A stretch of DNA of 64,000 bases from Sediminicola sp037203765 (GTDB lineage: Bacteria; Bacteroidota; Bacteroidia; Flavobacteriales; Flavobacteriaceae), in the NCBI RefSeq assembly GCF_037203765.1, contig NZ_JBBCAS010000002.1, positions 434,001 through 498,000 on the forward strand, written 5' to 3'. The translations under genes were made by a program, and so were the position numbers. This document shows positions 8,983 to 17,748 of this stretch, piece by piece (within the stretch, counting starts at the first letter, position 1; each line of letters begins with the position of its first letter). The notes under the pieces were generated by a model, which did no database searches, was not told where the DNA came from, and worked only from the letters and a program-made list of their open reading frames with translations.

Positions 8983-9128
8983 CGTAATATTTATTATTTA
9001 ATTAGCTGTAAATCAGAGTTTTAAATATAACAAAAAGTAACTTAACGTTGTAAATGTTTTTCTAGACTCCATCCAGTTGGTTAAGGTAGCCATATATTCG
9101 TATAGCTTACCTAAAATACACAAATATA

Positions 9129-10301
9129 ATGAGCAAAGATAAAGTACAAATATTTGACACGACGCTGAGAGATGGAGAACAAGTCCCAGGATGCAAATTG
9201 GATACGAAACAGAAACTTGTTATCGCAGAAAGATTGGATGTATTGGGTGTAGACGTTATTGAAGCAGGGTTTCCCATTTCTAGCCCAGGAGATTTCAATT
9301 CTGTGAGTGAAATTGCAAAATTGGTGCAAAATGCTACTGTCTGTGGATTGACCAGGGCAGTAAAAAAAGATATTGAAGTTGCCGCTGAGGCTCTCAAATA
9401 TGCAAAAAAACCAAGAATCCATACGGGAATCGGAACCTCTGACTCCCATATCAAATATAAGTTCAATTCCAATAGGGAGGCTATTATTGAAAGGGCCGTT
9501 GAAGCTGTAAAATATGCCAAGACCTTTGTTGAGGATATTGAATTCTATGCAGAGGATGCCGGAAGGACCGATAATGACTTTTTGGCCAGAATTTGTGAGG
9601 AAGTTATCAAAGCCGGTGCAACGGTGTTAAATATTCCCGATACCACGGGATATTGCCTTCCTGAAGAATATGGTGCAAAAATTAAGTATCTTAGGGACAA
9701 TGTTACAGGCATTCATAAAGCAACGTTATCCTGTCATTGTCACAATGACCTTGGATTGGCCACTGCAAATTCGATTGCAGGGGTAATCAACGGGGCTAGA
9801 CAAATAGAATGTACCATAAACGGTGTGGGTGAAAGAGCCGGTAACACTTCCTTGGAAGAGGTAGTCATGATATTGAGACAACATCCTTATTTGAATTTGG
9901 ATACCAATATCAATAGTAAATTACTATATGATACCAGTTTGATGGTTTCACAAAAAATGGGAATGCCAGTACAGCCAAACAAAGCAATTGTTGGTTCCAA
10001 TGCATTTGCCCATAGTTCAGGAATCCATCAGGATGGGGTAATTAAGAATAGGGAAACCTACGAAATTATGAACCCGGAAGATGTTGGTGTAACAGAATCC
10101 TCCATAGTACTTACCGCCAGAAGTGGTAGGGCTGCTCTGGCATATCGTTCCAAAAGAATTGGTTATGAACTAACAAAAGTTCAATTGGACGTTATTTATG
10201 AGGATTTCCTAAAATATGCAGATCGCAAAAAAGAAATCATGGATGAGGATATCCATGAAATCATCGAATCTAGTTCGATTAATATAGAAAAGGTAGCTTA
10301 A
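9129..10301 (+). CDS. leuA: 2-isopropylmalate synthase, short form without regulatory domain
   Basis: Condenses acetyl-CoA with 2-oxoisovalerate, the first committed step of leucine synthesis. The DRE-TIM barrel starts with VQIFDTTLRDGEQVPGCKL and contains the metal-binding LSCHCHNDLGLATANS motif and GVGERAGN. It stops at 390 residues, after the SSIVLTARSGRAALAYR subdomain, and therefore lacks the roughly 120-residue C-terminal allosteric domain of classical LeuA (about 510-570 residues). Leucine feedback through that domain cannot occur. Its stop overlaps the leuB ATG (TAATG), so the two are coupled. A homocitrate or citramalate synthase is the main alternative; the leuB neighbour favours LeuA. 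Confidence 0.92.
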   Translation: MSKDKVQIFDTTLRDGEQVPGCKLDTKQKLVIAERLDVLGVDVIEAGFPISSPGDFNSVSEIAKLVQNATVCGLTRAVKKDIEVAAEALKYAKKPRIHTGIGTSDSHIKYKFNSNREAIIERAVEAVKYAKTFVEDIEFYAEDAGRTDNDFLARICEEVIKAGATVLNIPDTTGYCLPEEYGAKIKYLRDNVTGIHKATLSCHCHNDLGLATANSIAGVINGARQIECTINGVGERAGNTSLEEVVMILRQHPYLNLDTNINSKLLYDTSLMVSQKMGMPVQPNKAIVGSNAFAHSSGIHQDGVIKNRETYEIMNPEDVGVTESSIVLTARSGRAALAYRSKRIGYELTKVQLDVIYEDFLKYADRKKEIMDEDIHEIIESSSINIEKVA

Positions 10302-11419
10302 TGAACCTAAATATTGCACTTTTACCTGGAGATGGCATCGGCCCTGAAGTATTGGCACAAGCAGTGAAATGCCTGCAGGCCGTAGAGGAAACCTTTAACC
10401 ATCATTTTACCTATACCGAAGCTTCCATTGGAGCGGTGGCCATGGACCAAACTGGGAGTCCCCTTCCAGATGAAACCTTGGAAATCTGCAAAGCTGCTGA
10501 TGCCATTTTATTCGGAACCATTGGTACGCTGAAGTACGATGAGAATCCGGATGCCAAAGTGAGGCCTGAGCAAGGGCTTTTGCAATTGCGCATGGAGTTG
10601 AACCTTTTTTCGAGTATTAGACCAGTCAAAATATTTCCAACCCTTTTTGAAAAGTCTCCCTTGAAAAAGGAGATCATTCTGGGAACGGATTTTGTAATCT
10701 ACCGTGAACTGACCGGGGGGATCTATTTTGGGGAGAAAAAATTAAGCGCCGACGGCACGGTTGCCTCTGACCTTTGCCAATATTCTGAGAAAGAAATAGG
10801 GCGCATTGCCCATTTGGCTTTTAAAGCTGCAAAAAATAGAAAGCAGAAACTAACCGTAGTTGACAAGGCCAATGTACTGGAGACCTCCAGATTATGGAGA
10901 AAAGTGGTCAAAAAAATAGGGGAAAGTTATCCTGAGGTGACACTGGAATTTCTTTTGGCCGACAATGCTGCCATGCAGATTATGCTAAATCCCAAACAGT
11001 TCGATGTTATCCTGACAGACAATCTTTTTGGTGATATATTATCGGATCAAAGCAGTGCCATATGTGGTTCCAAAGGGTTATTGCCCTCTGCATCCATAGG
11101 GAATGATCATGCCATGTTTGAACCTTTTCACGGATCCTATACACAGGCCCAGGGAAAAAATATTGCCAATCCAATTGCATCCATACTATCGGCGGCAATG
11201 TTATTGAACCATTTTGGTTTAAATGAGGAGGCACAGGCCGTCATAGTTGCTGTTGACAAGGCCTTGAGAAAAAACATTTCCACAAAAGACATCAATGCTT
11301 CCAGTATATATGGAACCAGTCAGGTAGGTGATTTTATATCACAAAATATTATCGACTCGGAGGAAGACCTCAATTTCAATTATGAAAACATTGGTCTTGG
11401 GAAGTCGACCATTATATAA
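10301..11419 (+). CDS. leuB: 3-isopropylmalate dehydrogenase
   Basis: NAD-dependent oxidative decarboxylation of 3-isopropylmalate in leucine synthesis. The 372 residues carry the family signature: ALLPGDGIGPEV at the N-terminus, AKVRPEQGLLQLR, RELTGGIYFGEK, the catalytic KANVLETSRLW and the metal-binding NLFGDILSDQSSAI. ATG overlaps the leuA stop by one base. leuC and leuD do not follow; a terminator comes directly after this gene, so isopropylmalate isomerase must be encoded elsewhere. It is slightly longer than typical LeuB (about 355) because of a C-terminal tail. Confidence 0.95.
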   Translation: MNLNIALLPGDGIGPEVLAQAVKCLQAVEETFNHHFTYTEASIGAVAMDQTGSPLPDETLEICKAADAILFGTIGTLKYDENPDAKVRPEQGLLQLRMELNLFSSIRPVKIFPTLFEKSPLKKEIILGTDFVIYRELTGGIYFGEKKLSADGTVASDLCQYSEKEIGRIAHLAFKAAKNRKQKLTVVDKANVLETSRLWRKVVKKIGESYPEVTLEFLLADNAAMQIMLNPKQFDVILTDNLFGDILSDQSSAICGSKGLLPSASIGNDHAMFEPFHGSYTQAQGKNIANPIASILSAAMLLNHFGLNEEAQAVIVAVDKALRKNISTKDINASSIYGTSQVGDFISQNIIDSEEDLNFNYENIGLGKSTII

Positions 11420-11441
11420 ATTAAGTAGCTAAATTCTTTAG

Positions 11442-11478
11442 AAAAAGCCTTTTCAAAATTTTGAAAAGGCTTTTTTTT
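11442..11478. terminator. Bidirectional terminator between leuB and the TlpA-like gene
   Basis: A 34-bp perfect palindrome (AAAAAGCCTTTTCAAAA and its reverse complement) with A-runs and T-runs on both sides serves the two convergent genes. Its right flank overlaps the stop codon of the minus-strand lipoprotein gene at 11477. Confidence 0.92.
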
Positions 11479-12700
11479 ATTCGTTCAACAGGCTTCCGAC
11501 CAAGGCGCGGAAATCCTTATCGAACTGATCATACTTATCGCCCGTAGCAGGTCCATTGAACCCTGTTGTAATCTTTCTGACCTTTCCGGTTTTATCCAGA
11601 ACAATGGTTGTAGGATAGGAAAGGATATGGTTGAGCATAGGCAATTTTTCTTGGGCCAATTCCTTATCCGATGATCCGTACTGCGCAAGTAGGATGGGGT
11701 ATTGAACTCCTATTCGTTCCTTTAGTCGGTTTATGGCCTTAAAAGCCGCTTCCTCCGTTTTAGCATATTCAAAAGACAATGCCACTACCTGTAAGTTGTT
11801 CTGCTTTTGTTCTTTTAAATAATTGACCAAATATTTTGTTTCGTCCAGACAATTGGGACACCATGTACCCATAATCTGTACGATGACCACTTTGTCCTGG
11901 AACTGTGGGTCCTCCAAGGAAACGGTATTACCATGGGTATCTGGAAACATAAATGATAATTTATCATACCCTTCCTTTATATAGGTCAAAGAGTCCTCAT
12001 CTGGCAGTTCATAAGAGGCATTTCTTTTGGCGACAAATGGCTCCTTGAAGTGATCACCGGAATAGAAGGTACCGTTAAGTGTACTATCGGTCGCTTTTGC
12101 GATGAACATAAAAACATGGGCCCCATCGAAGGTAGAAAGTTTTAGGGAGTCACCATCCATCACTCCCTCCAAAAAACGATAATCACCCGTGGTGGTTCTA
12201 AAGGTACCTACTACCCTGTCCCCTGTCTGGGTGAACATACCCTTGCCCATATAGCTGTCGTCCGTATTGGGACTGAATTCAGTTTCCCAAATACCACCAA
12301 TATTCTTTGTGGAAGGGGTTTTAACTTCAAATCTTCTTTCGACACCATAGGTAGCCTTGAAGTCAACACTCCGCTCCATACTTTCCTGAACAAACACTCC
12401 AACAATTTCTTCAGGCGTAAAAACACCACTGATATACCCTTCAAAAGCAGGCATTTTTATTAAGATGGAATCATTCTCGATAGCAATCTCGTCTATGGCC
12501 AAAACTTCGTCCGCATTATAGGATTCCATGAGGTAGCCTCCGGAAGCAGATTTGGATATTTTAAAATTAAAAGGCATCATTTGATGGTCCATCAATTTCA
12601 TTTTGCCCAACCACATACCCTCCTTTAACGTTGAGGGCTCTGTATTTTTACAGGCCGTAAGAATTGAAAATACCGAAAGTAAGAAGGCAATTTTTTTCAT
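11477..12700 (-). CDS. TlpA-like thioredoxin-fold lipoprotein
   Basis: A 407-residue envelope lipoprotein. The signal peptide ends in the lipobox SILTAC (Cys17). Residues about 25-240 are a beta-rich domain of the kind found ahead of redoxin domains in Bacteroidota. The C-terminal domain (about 260-405) is a TlpA/AhpC-type thioredoxin fold with the active site GTWCPNCLDETK and a cis-Pro strand near LSYPTTIVLDKTGKV. It likely reduces disulfides of periplasmic proteins or of cytochrome c maturation partners; the exact target is unknown. It is monocistronic with a shared terminator. Confidence 0.92.
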   Translation of the reverse strand: MKKIAFLLSVFSILTACKNTEPSTLKEGMWLGKMKLMDHQMMPFNFKISKSASGGYLMESYNADEVLAIDEIAIENDSILIKMPAFEGYISGVFTPEEIVGVFVQESMERSVDFKATYGVERRFEVKTPSTKNIGGIWETEFSPNTDDSYMGKGMFTQTGDRVVGTFRTTTGDYRFLEGVMDGDSLKLSTFDGAHVFMFIAKATDSTLNGTFYSGDHFKEPFVAKRNASYELPDEDSLTYIKEGYDKLSFMFPDTHGNTVSLEDPQFQDKVVIVQIMGTWCPNCLDETKYLVNYLKEQKQNNLQVVALSFEYAKTEEAAFKAINRLKERIGVQYPILLAQYGSSDKELAQEKLPMLNHILSYPTTIVLDKTGKVRKITTGFNGPATGDKYDQFDKDFRALVGSLLNE

Positions 12701-12734
12701 GTGTGAGTTTTATATTTTGAAGGTCGATTTATGG

Positions 12735-12742
12735 CAAATATA
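12735..12742 (-). promoter_or_regulatory. -7 element of the TlpA-like gene
   Basis: On the minus strand the sequence reads TATATTTG, an exact TAnnTTTG match, 34 bp before the ATG at 12700. A TTG lies 25 bp further upstream, which is longer than the usual 19-21 bp spacing, so the -33 assignment is open. Confidence 0.45.
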
Positions 12743-12781
12743 CTTACAATAAAAAATAAAAGGATTTCAATTGAATACCTA

Positions 12782-12812
12782 TTGAATGTCTTATTGCATT
12801 GTTTTATCTTTG
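12782..12812 (+). promoter_or_regulatory. Promoter of pheT
   Basis: TTG (12782-12784), a 20-bp spacer and TATCTTTG (12805-12812) make an exact Bacteroidota housekeeping promoter on the plus strand. Transcription would start near 12818, about 175 nt before the pheT ATG, giving an unusually long leader. Confidence 0.65.
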
Positions 12813-12817
12813 GGCAC

Positions 12818-12993
12818 TTAAATATTCGGCATTCCATGGGGTTTTGCCAGGTTGATAAAATCCCAACAATGCATTTATCAAAAGAAAATATTTCAGATTG
12901 TTTCAATGCCTATATAAAATACCACATGCCTAGCATAGGTATTAACGAAGGCAGTCTCTAATTTGAACCCTGACAAAATAAAAGAAAGTATCA
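12818..12993 (+). promoter_or_regulatory. Long structured 5' leader of pheT
   Basis: The predicted pheT leader contains two hairpins. The first pairs TGGGGTTTT (12837-12845) with AAAATCCCA (12857-12865) around an 11-nt loop. The second pairs AATACC (12918-12923) with GGTATT (12938-12943) and, inside it, ATGC with GCAT around CTA. Neither is followed by a T-run, so they are not plain terminators. A 41-codon frame at 12836-12961 has only two Phe codons and does not look like a classical attenuator peptide. The identity of any ligand or regulator is unknown. Confidence 0.4.
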
Positions 12994-15420
12994 ATGAAAA
13001 TATCTTACAACTGGTTAAAACAGTTCATTAAAATTGATTGGGATTCCCAGAAGACAGGAGAACTATTGACCGATTTAGGATTGGAGGTTGAGGGAATAAC
13101 CGCATTTGAATCTGTAAAAGGCGGCCTCAAAGGTATTGTTGTAGGAGAAGTTCTTACCTGTGTAAAGCATCCGAATGCTGATAAACTAAAATTGACTACC
13201 GTAGATATTGGTGCCGAGGCTCCTATACAAATTGTATGTGGAGCTCCCAATGTTGCTGCAGGACAGAAGGTTCCCGTAGCCACCATCGGTACAACGCTAT
13301 ACACTAAAGAGGGAGAATCTTGGACCATAAAAAAAGGCAAGATCCGTGGAGAGGAAAGCCAGGGAATGATCTGTGCCGAGGATGAGATTGGTCTGGGCAA
13401 GGGCCATGATGGTATTATGATCTTGGAAAATAGCCTGGTACCAGGTACTCCCTGCAGCAAAGTGTTTAAAATAGAACACGACGAGGTTTTTGAAATTGGA
13501 CTTACGCCAAACCGTGCAGATGCGATGAGTCATTTTGGGGTGGCCAGAGATCTCAAAGCCGGTCTTAAGCAAAAGAATATCCAGAAAGAACTGATAACCC
13601 CATCGGTCAGCAATTTCATAGTGGAGAACAGGTCTCTAAAAATAGATGTGGCCGTTGAACAAAGTGAACTGGCACCTAGGTATTGCGGGTTAACCATGAG
13701 CAACCTCATTGTACAACCATCACCAGATTGGCTTAAAAACAGGCTAAAGGCCATCGGAATTACGCCTAAGAACAATGTCGTAGATGCCACGAACTACGTA
13801 CTTCACGAATTGGGACAACCACTGCATGCTTTTGACGCTTCAAAAATAAAAGGACATAAGATAATGGTCAAGACCCTGCCAAAAGGTTCCAAGTTCACTA
13901 CATTGGACGGAATTGAGAGGGAATTGCACGAGGAAGACCTTATGATCTGTGATGCCGAAAAACCATTGTGTATTGCGGGTGTTTTTGGAGGTGAGAATTC
14001 TGGGGTAACGGAATACACTACCTCCATCTTTTTGGAAAGTGCTTATTTCAATCCAATTTCAGTAAGAAAAACAGCAAAAAGACACGCATTGAATACAGAT
14101 GCCTCTTTTAGGTTTGAAAGAGGGATTGATATCAACAATGTGGAATATAGCCTAATGAGGGCAGCTCTGTTGATCAAAGAAATTGCCGGTGGTGATATTA
14201 CATCGGATGTTGCCGATTTTTATCCTAAAAAGAAGGATGATTACCAGGTATTCTTGACCTATGACAAAATTAATAAGTTGATAGGGCAGGAAATTCCGGA
14301 AGATACCATAAAATCTATTTTGGCGTCTTTGGACATTAAGGTTAAAAATGTTTCGGAATCAGGGATGGGCCTTGCCATACCCTTCTACAGGGTAGATGTG
14401 CAGCGTGAGGTTGATGTTATAGAGGAAATATTACGGGTCTTTGGATATAACAATATACAATCGAAAGAAAAGTTGAACGCCTCCATCGCTTCTACTTCTA
14501 AATTTGATGATTATAAATTACAAAATTTGATTGGGGACCAATTGTCTTCCCAAGGCTTTTATGAAATCCTGGCCAATAGCCTGACCACTCCAGATTACAT
14601 CGCATTATCTTCAGACACCAAGGAAGAGGAGTCCGTGAAGATCATGAACCCACTCAGTACGGACCTATCTGTTATGAGACAGTCCATGCTTTTTCCAGGT
14701 TTGGAGGCCATCTCTTACAACAGCAATAGAAAAAAACAGAATATCAAGTTCTTTGAATTTGGCAAAACTTACCATCAACACCAATCTGAAAGGATCGAAA
14801 ACAAGCATCTAAGTCTTCTGATCACCGGTAACAAGACCGAGGACAGCTGGAATCTTCCCACCCAACCTTCCAACTTTTATTTTTTAAAGGCCAGTGTGGA
14901 AAACATTCTATTGCGTTTGGGAATTGCAGAAACCAGTTCCTTGCCAACCCAAGCTGATGTCTTTTCTGAGGGTCTGACCCTAAATGTTCAGGACATTAAA
15001 CTAGTGGAGTTTGGAGTTGTAAAGAAATCCATTACCAAGCATTTCGATATCAAACAAGAAGTGCTTTATGCCGATTTTGATTGGTCCGCATTGTTACAAT
15101 TGATCCCTAGGAAAAGTATCATTTTCAAGGACATTCCAAAATATCCAGAGGTAAAAAGGGATTTCGCACTATTGTTGGACAACAAGGTAACCTTTAAGGA
15201 AGTACACGATATTGCTTTTGAAACGGAGAAAAAATTGTTGAAAAACATCAATCTTTTTGATGTCTATACAGGCAAGAACTTACCGGATGGCAAAAAATCA
15301 TACGCCGTTTCCTTTACTATTCAGGATACAAAAAATACCCTGACCGATAAACAAATAGACAAAATAATGTCCAAGCTCAAAGCCAACTACGAAAAACAGC
15401 TGGGAGCAGAATTAAGATAA
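12994..15420 (+). CDS. pheT: Phenylalanyl-tRNA synthetase beta subunit
   Basis: The beta subunit of the alpha2-beta2 enzyme that charges tRNA-Phe and edits mis-charged tyrosine. Length (808) is typical. Domains in order: a B1/EMAP-like tRNA-binding fold (about 40-150, VKHPNADKLKLTTVDIG), the B3/B4 editing domain (about 210-390), the B5 domain (about 405-475, ending in PFYRVDVQREVDVIEEILRV), the catalytic-like core (about 490-700) and a C-terminal anticodon-binding FDX-ACB domain (about 715-808, KYPEVKRDFALLLD). pheS is not adjacent. It is transcribed alone, from a promoter 180 bp upstream to a strong terminator. Confidence 0.98.
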   Translation: MKISYNWLKQFIKIDWDSQKTGELLTDLGLEVEGITAFESVKGGLKGIVVGEVLTCVKHPNADKLKLTTVDIGAEAPIQIVCGAPNVAAGQKVPVATIGTTLYTKEGESWTIKKGKIRGEESQGMICAEDEIGLGKGHDGIMILENSLVPGTPCSKVFKIEHDEVFEIGLTPNRADAMSHFGVARDLKAGLKQKNIQKELITPSVSNFIVENRSLKIDVAVEQSELAPRYCGLTMSNLIVQPSPDWLKNRLKAIGITPKNNVVDATNYVLHELGQPLHAFDASKIKGHKIMVKTLPKGSKFTTLDGIERELHEEDLMICDAEKPLCIAGVFGGENSGVTEYTTSIFLESAYFNPISVRKTAKRHALNTDASFRFERGIDINNVEYSLMRAALLIKEIAGGDITSDVADFYPKKKDDYQVFLTYDKINKLIGQEIPEDTIKSILASLDIKVKNVSESGMGLAIPFYRVDVQREVDVIEEILRVFGYNNIQSKEKLNASIASTSKFDDYKLQNLIGDQLSSQGFYEILANSLTTPDYIALSSDTKEEESVKIMNPLSTDLSVMRQSMLFPGLEAISYNSNRKKQNIKFFEFGKTYHQHQSERIENKHLSLLITGNKTEDSWNLPTQPSNFYFLKASVENILLRLGIAETSSLPTQADVFSEGLTLNVQDIKLVEFGVVKKSITKHFDIKQEVLYADFDWSALLQLIPRKSIIFKDIPKYPEVKRDFALLLDNKVTFKEVHDIAFETEKKLLKNINLFDVYTGKNLPDGKKSYAVSFTIQDTKNTLTDKQIDKIMSKLKANYEKQLGAELR

Positions 15421-15421
15421 C

Positions 15422-15455
15422 AAAAAAAGGCTGGATAAAATTCCAGCCTTTTTTT
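15422..15455. terminator. Bidirectional terminator after pheT
   Basis: A 14-bp stem (AAAAAAAGGCTGGA at 15422-15435, TCCAGCCTTTTTTT at 15442-15455) closes a 6-nt loop. A and T runs on both sides let it serve both pheT and the convergent fasciclin gene. Confidence 0.92.
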
Positions 15456-15472
15456 GTTGTTATTCGTTTTTA

Positions 15473-16039
15473 TTACATTTCAGAAGAAGGCAACAAAACG
15501 GTGTCTATCACGTGGATAACGCCATTGGATTGGTTGACATCTGCAATGGTCACCATTGCCATAGATCCGTTGGCATCAGAAATAACTACACCTTTCCCTT
15601 TTTTCATAGCATAGATTTCCTGACCGTTTACTGTTTTAAAGGTGGCCTTTCCTTTACCCATTTTAATGGCATTCAAAATATCTGAAGCGCTCATTTTTCC
15701 GGCTACCACATGATAGGTCAAGACTCCTTGAAGAGCAGCTTGGTTTTCCATCATCAACAGATTGTCCACTGTTCCCATTGGCAACTTGTCAAAAGCAGCA
15801 TTTACTGGGGCAAAAACGGTAAATGGACCTTCAGATTGTAAGGTGGCTACAAGATCAGCAGCCTTTACTGCAGCAACCAAAGTAGTATGGTCCTGAGAAT
15901 TTACAGCATTCTCAACAATGTTTTTCGTTGGAAACATTTCTGCTCCACCCACCATTTTTGTGTCTTGTGCCATTGCTGGTACGGCCAACATAACCAATAA
16001 AATACCTAATACAGAATTTTTAATGTTTGAAATTTTCAT
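15473..16039 (-). CDS. Secreted fasciclin-domain protein 1
   Basis: A 188-residue exported protein with one fasciclin (FAS1) domain, a fold used in cell-surface adhesion. The ATG at 16039 gives a standard signal peptide (MKISNIKNSVLGILLVMLAV, cleaved after AMAQ); a longer frame to 16066 would put nine extra residues in front of it. FAS1 motifs are clear: the H1-like GPFTVFAPVNAAFDKLP, the YH motif LTYHVVAGK and the H2-like NGVIHVIDTVLLP. It has no C-terminal sorting signal or membrane anchor. A paralogue lies directly upstream on the same strand, 124 bp away, so the two arose by tandem duplication. Confidence 0.93.
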   Translation of the reverse strand: MKISNIKNSVLGILLVMLAVPAMAQDTKMVGGAEMFPTKNIVENAVNSQDHTTLVAAVKAADLVATLQSEGPFTVFAPVNAAFDKLPMGTVDNLLMMENQAALQGVLTYHVVAGKMSASDILNAIKMGKGKATFKTVNGQEIYAMKKGKGVVISDANGSMAMVTIADVNQSNGVIHVIDTVLLPSSEM

Positions 16040-16163
16040 AATACTTATTTTTAAGTTCAACATCACTTACGGAAATAAGTTGGGCGAGGTTTTAAAAAAT
16101 AAATATATAATTGAAATAGACCGAAATTAAAAAGATGGTCTTTTAACGTTGCTCCTACAATTC

Positions 16164-16739
16164 TTAAAGGGAGATACTATTTTTTTGAGGTAGAATTACG
16201 CTGTCTATGACATGTATAACGCCGTTGCATTGATTGGCATCAGCCGTGGTAATACGTGCTGAATTTCCAAAACTATCGGTCAATACAATATCAATGCCAC
16301 TCATAGTGGCGGTTATCTTGTTTCCCTGCACCGTTGTCAGGGTAGTAGTGCCTTTGCCTCGGGACATCGCTTTTAATAGTTTTGAAGCAGTAATATTACC
16401 TGCCACTATATGATAGGTCAAGAGGGATCGCAACTTCATTTTATTTTCGGGCTTTAATAGATCGGCCAGCTCTAGGGGAGTCAACTTATCAAAGGCAAGA
16501 TCAGAAGGTGCAAAAACGGTAAAAGGTCCATCTTTGTCTAAAATTTCTGTCAGATCCGTAGCATTTATGGCTGCCAATAAGACCTTGTGATTATCAGAAT
16601 CTTCTGTATTCTGAACAATGGATTTATTGGGATCCATGGCAATACGGCCAATTTTAGAGCTTTTATTGTTGCTTTGGGCATATAGTGACAACCCACTTAA
16701 AGTAAAGATTAAAACAAGGCTAAAAACAGGCAATTTCAT
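16164..16739 (-). CDS. Secreted fasciclin-domain protein 2
   Basis: A 191-residue paralogue of the downstream fasciclin protein. ATG at 16739 gives the signal peptide MKLPVFSLVLIFTLSGLSLY, cleaved after a YAQ-like site. The FAS1 domain keeps GPFTVFAPSDLAFDKL, LTYHIVAGN and NGVIHVIDSVILPQ. Between the two copies the block K(S/N)IVxN and the MG/RGK segment before the last strands are conserved, while the rest has diverged to about half identity by eye. A longer frame to 16775 is less likely because it places charged residues before the signal peptide. Probable surface or periplasmic adhesion role, by family only. Confidence 0.92.
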   Translation of the reverse strand: MKLPVFSLVLIFTLSGLSLYAQSNNKSSKIGRIAMDPNKSIVQNTEDSDNHKVLLAAINATDLTEILDKDGPFTVFAPSDLAFDKLTPLELADLLKPENKMKLRSLLTYHIVAGNITASKLLKAMSRGKGTTTLTTVQGNKITATMSGIDIVLTDSFGNSARITTADANQCNGVIHVIDSVILPQKNSISL

Positions 16740-16913
16740 ATTTCGTATCCAGGTCAAGTGTTCAAAAATCGACAAAGTGTATCAAAAGATCGACAATATA
16801 CAATTATTCCCAAAGCTATTTTCGGTCCCTGATGGAGTAACTTTTATTTAACATTATTTTAACATTTAATTTAAGATACCTCTATTATTATAAAAAAGGG
16901 TAAATCCCTAACT

Positions 16914-17657
16914 TTGATGAAGTTGCTAAAAAAAAAGAAAATGATTAAGAAAACGAACATCGAAGAGAAACTACTTCAGGTCAAAGAAAAGAGGGCTGAC
17001 CCCCAAAAAATTATTCAGGAGGTCTATCAAATTTTGAACGATACCTCGAAAACTGACCTTCGTATTGAAAAAAATCTTGGTAACGGTAAGACCCATATTG
17101 AAAATGCCTTTGATTTTGATCAATTGGAAACCCAAAGAATTTATCACATCGATCAAATAAAACAAATTTGCATTGATTATAGGTTGCGTTTCCTGGATTC
17201 CAAATATTTTAAAGGAGATATTCCAGATGAGGCCATTTCTGAAATTAAAAATTTGGAAAATAAGCACGACTTGGAGCTACAGGGATATAAAATCATAGCG
17301 CCCTCAAAAATGTTCAAACTAAAGGACAAGGATGATCCATTGTTATTTGCTCCAATTGGTAACGATTACTATTATTTGATCCATAAGTGGGGGAATGACC
17401 TTCATCCTTTACGCAGAATTTTTGCATGGCCGTTTAAAAGTATCGTAAATCTAACCCTGATCGTACTGCTTGGGAGCTATTTGTTGACTTTATTGGTACC
17501 TTCCGGACTGTTTTCCAAAGGTGATTCCAATGCGGAGTTTTGGATTATATTTTTCTTTATGTTCAAGAGCGCGGCATCGGTGATTATCTTTTATGGATTT
17601 GCCTTGGGCAAGAATTTTAATCCCGGTATTTGGAACAGTAAATATTTCAATACTTAA
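16914..17657 (+). CDS. Membrane protein of unknown function
   Basis: A 247-residue protein with a soluble, charged N-terminal two thirds (about 1-160) and two predicted membrane helices near the C-terminus (about 180-200, NLTLIVLLGSYLLTLLV, and 212-233, FWIIFFFMFKSAASVIIFYG). The start is uncertain: ATG codons occur at 16914, 16917 and 16941, and the very Lys-rich first ten residues make 16941 possible. I do not recognise a family. It stands alone, divergent from the fasciclin genes and followed by a terminator. Confidence 0.8.
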   Translation: MMKLLKKKKMIKKTNIEEKLLQVKEKRADPQKIIQEVYQILNDTSKTDLRIEKNLGNGKTHIENAFDFDQLETQRIYHIDQIKQICIDYRLRFLDSKYFKGDIPDEAISEIKNLENKHDLELQGYKIIAPSKMFKLKDKDDPLLFAPIGNDYYYLIHKWGNDLHPLRRIFAWPFKSIVNLTLIVLLGSYLLTLLVPSGLFSKGDSNAEFWIIFFFMFKSAASVIIFYGFALGKNFNPGIWNSKYFNT

Positions 17658-17682
17658 TATTCAAACCACTGTAATAAAAGAC

Positions 17683-17715
17683 CAAAGCCCTCTATCATTG
17701 GAGGGCTTTGTTTTT
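17683..17715. terminator. Terminator between the membrane protein and the ABC-F gene
   Basis: CAAAGCCCTC (17683-17692) pairs with GAGGGCTTTG (17701-17710) around an 8-nt loop and is followed by five Ts. Weaker T-rich sequence on the other strand suggests it can also stop the convergent ABC-F transcript. Confidence 0.88.
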
Positions 17716-17748
17716 AAATGCTAAAACATAAAATGGTCCATTTTAGAA

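Noticed and set aside
9093..9100. TATATTCG as the -7 box of leuA
   Set aside because: One mismatch and no TTG at 19-21 bp upstream; too weak to call.
12731..12961. 76-codon plus-strand frame before pheT
   Set aside because: It begins upstream of the pheT promoter elements, spans the -33 and -7 boxes and the leader hairpins, and has no codon bias or family resemblance. It is treated as leader sequence.
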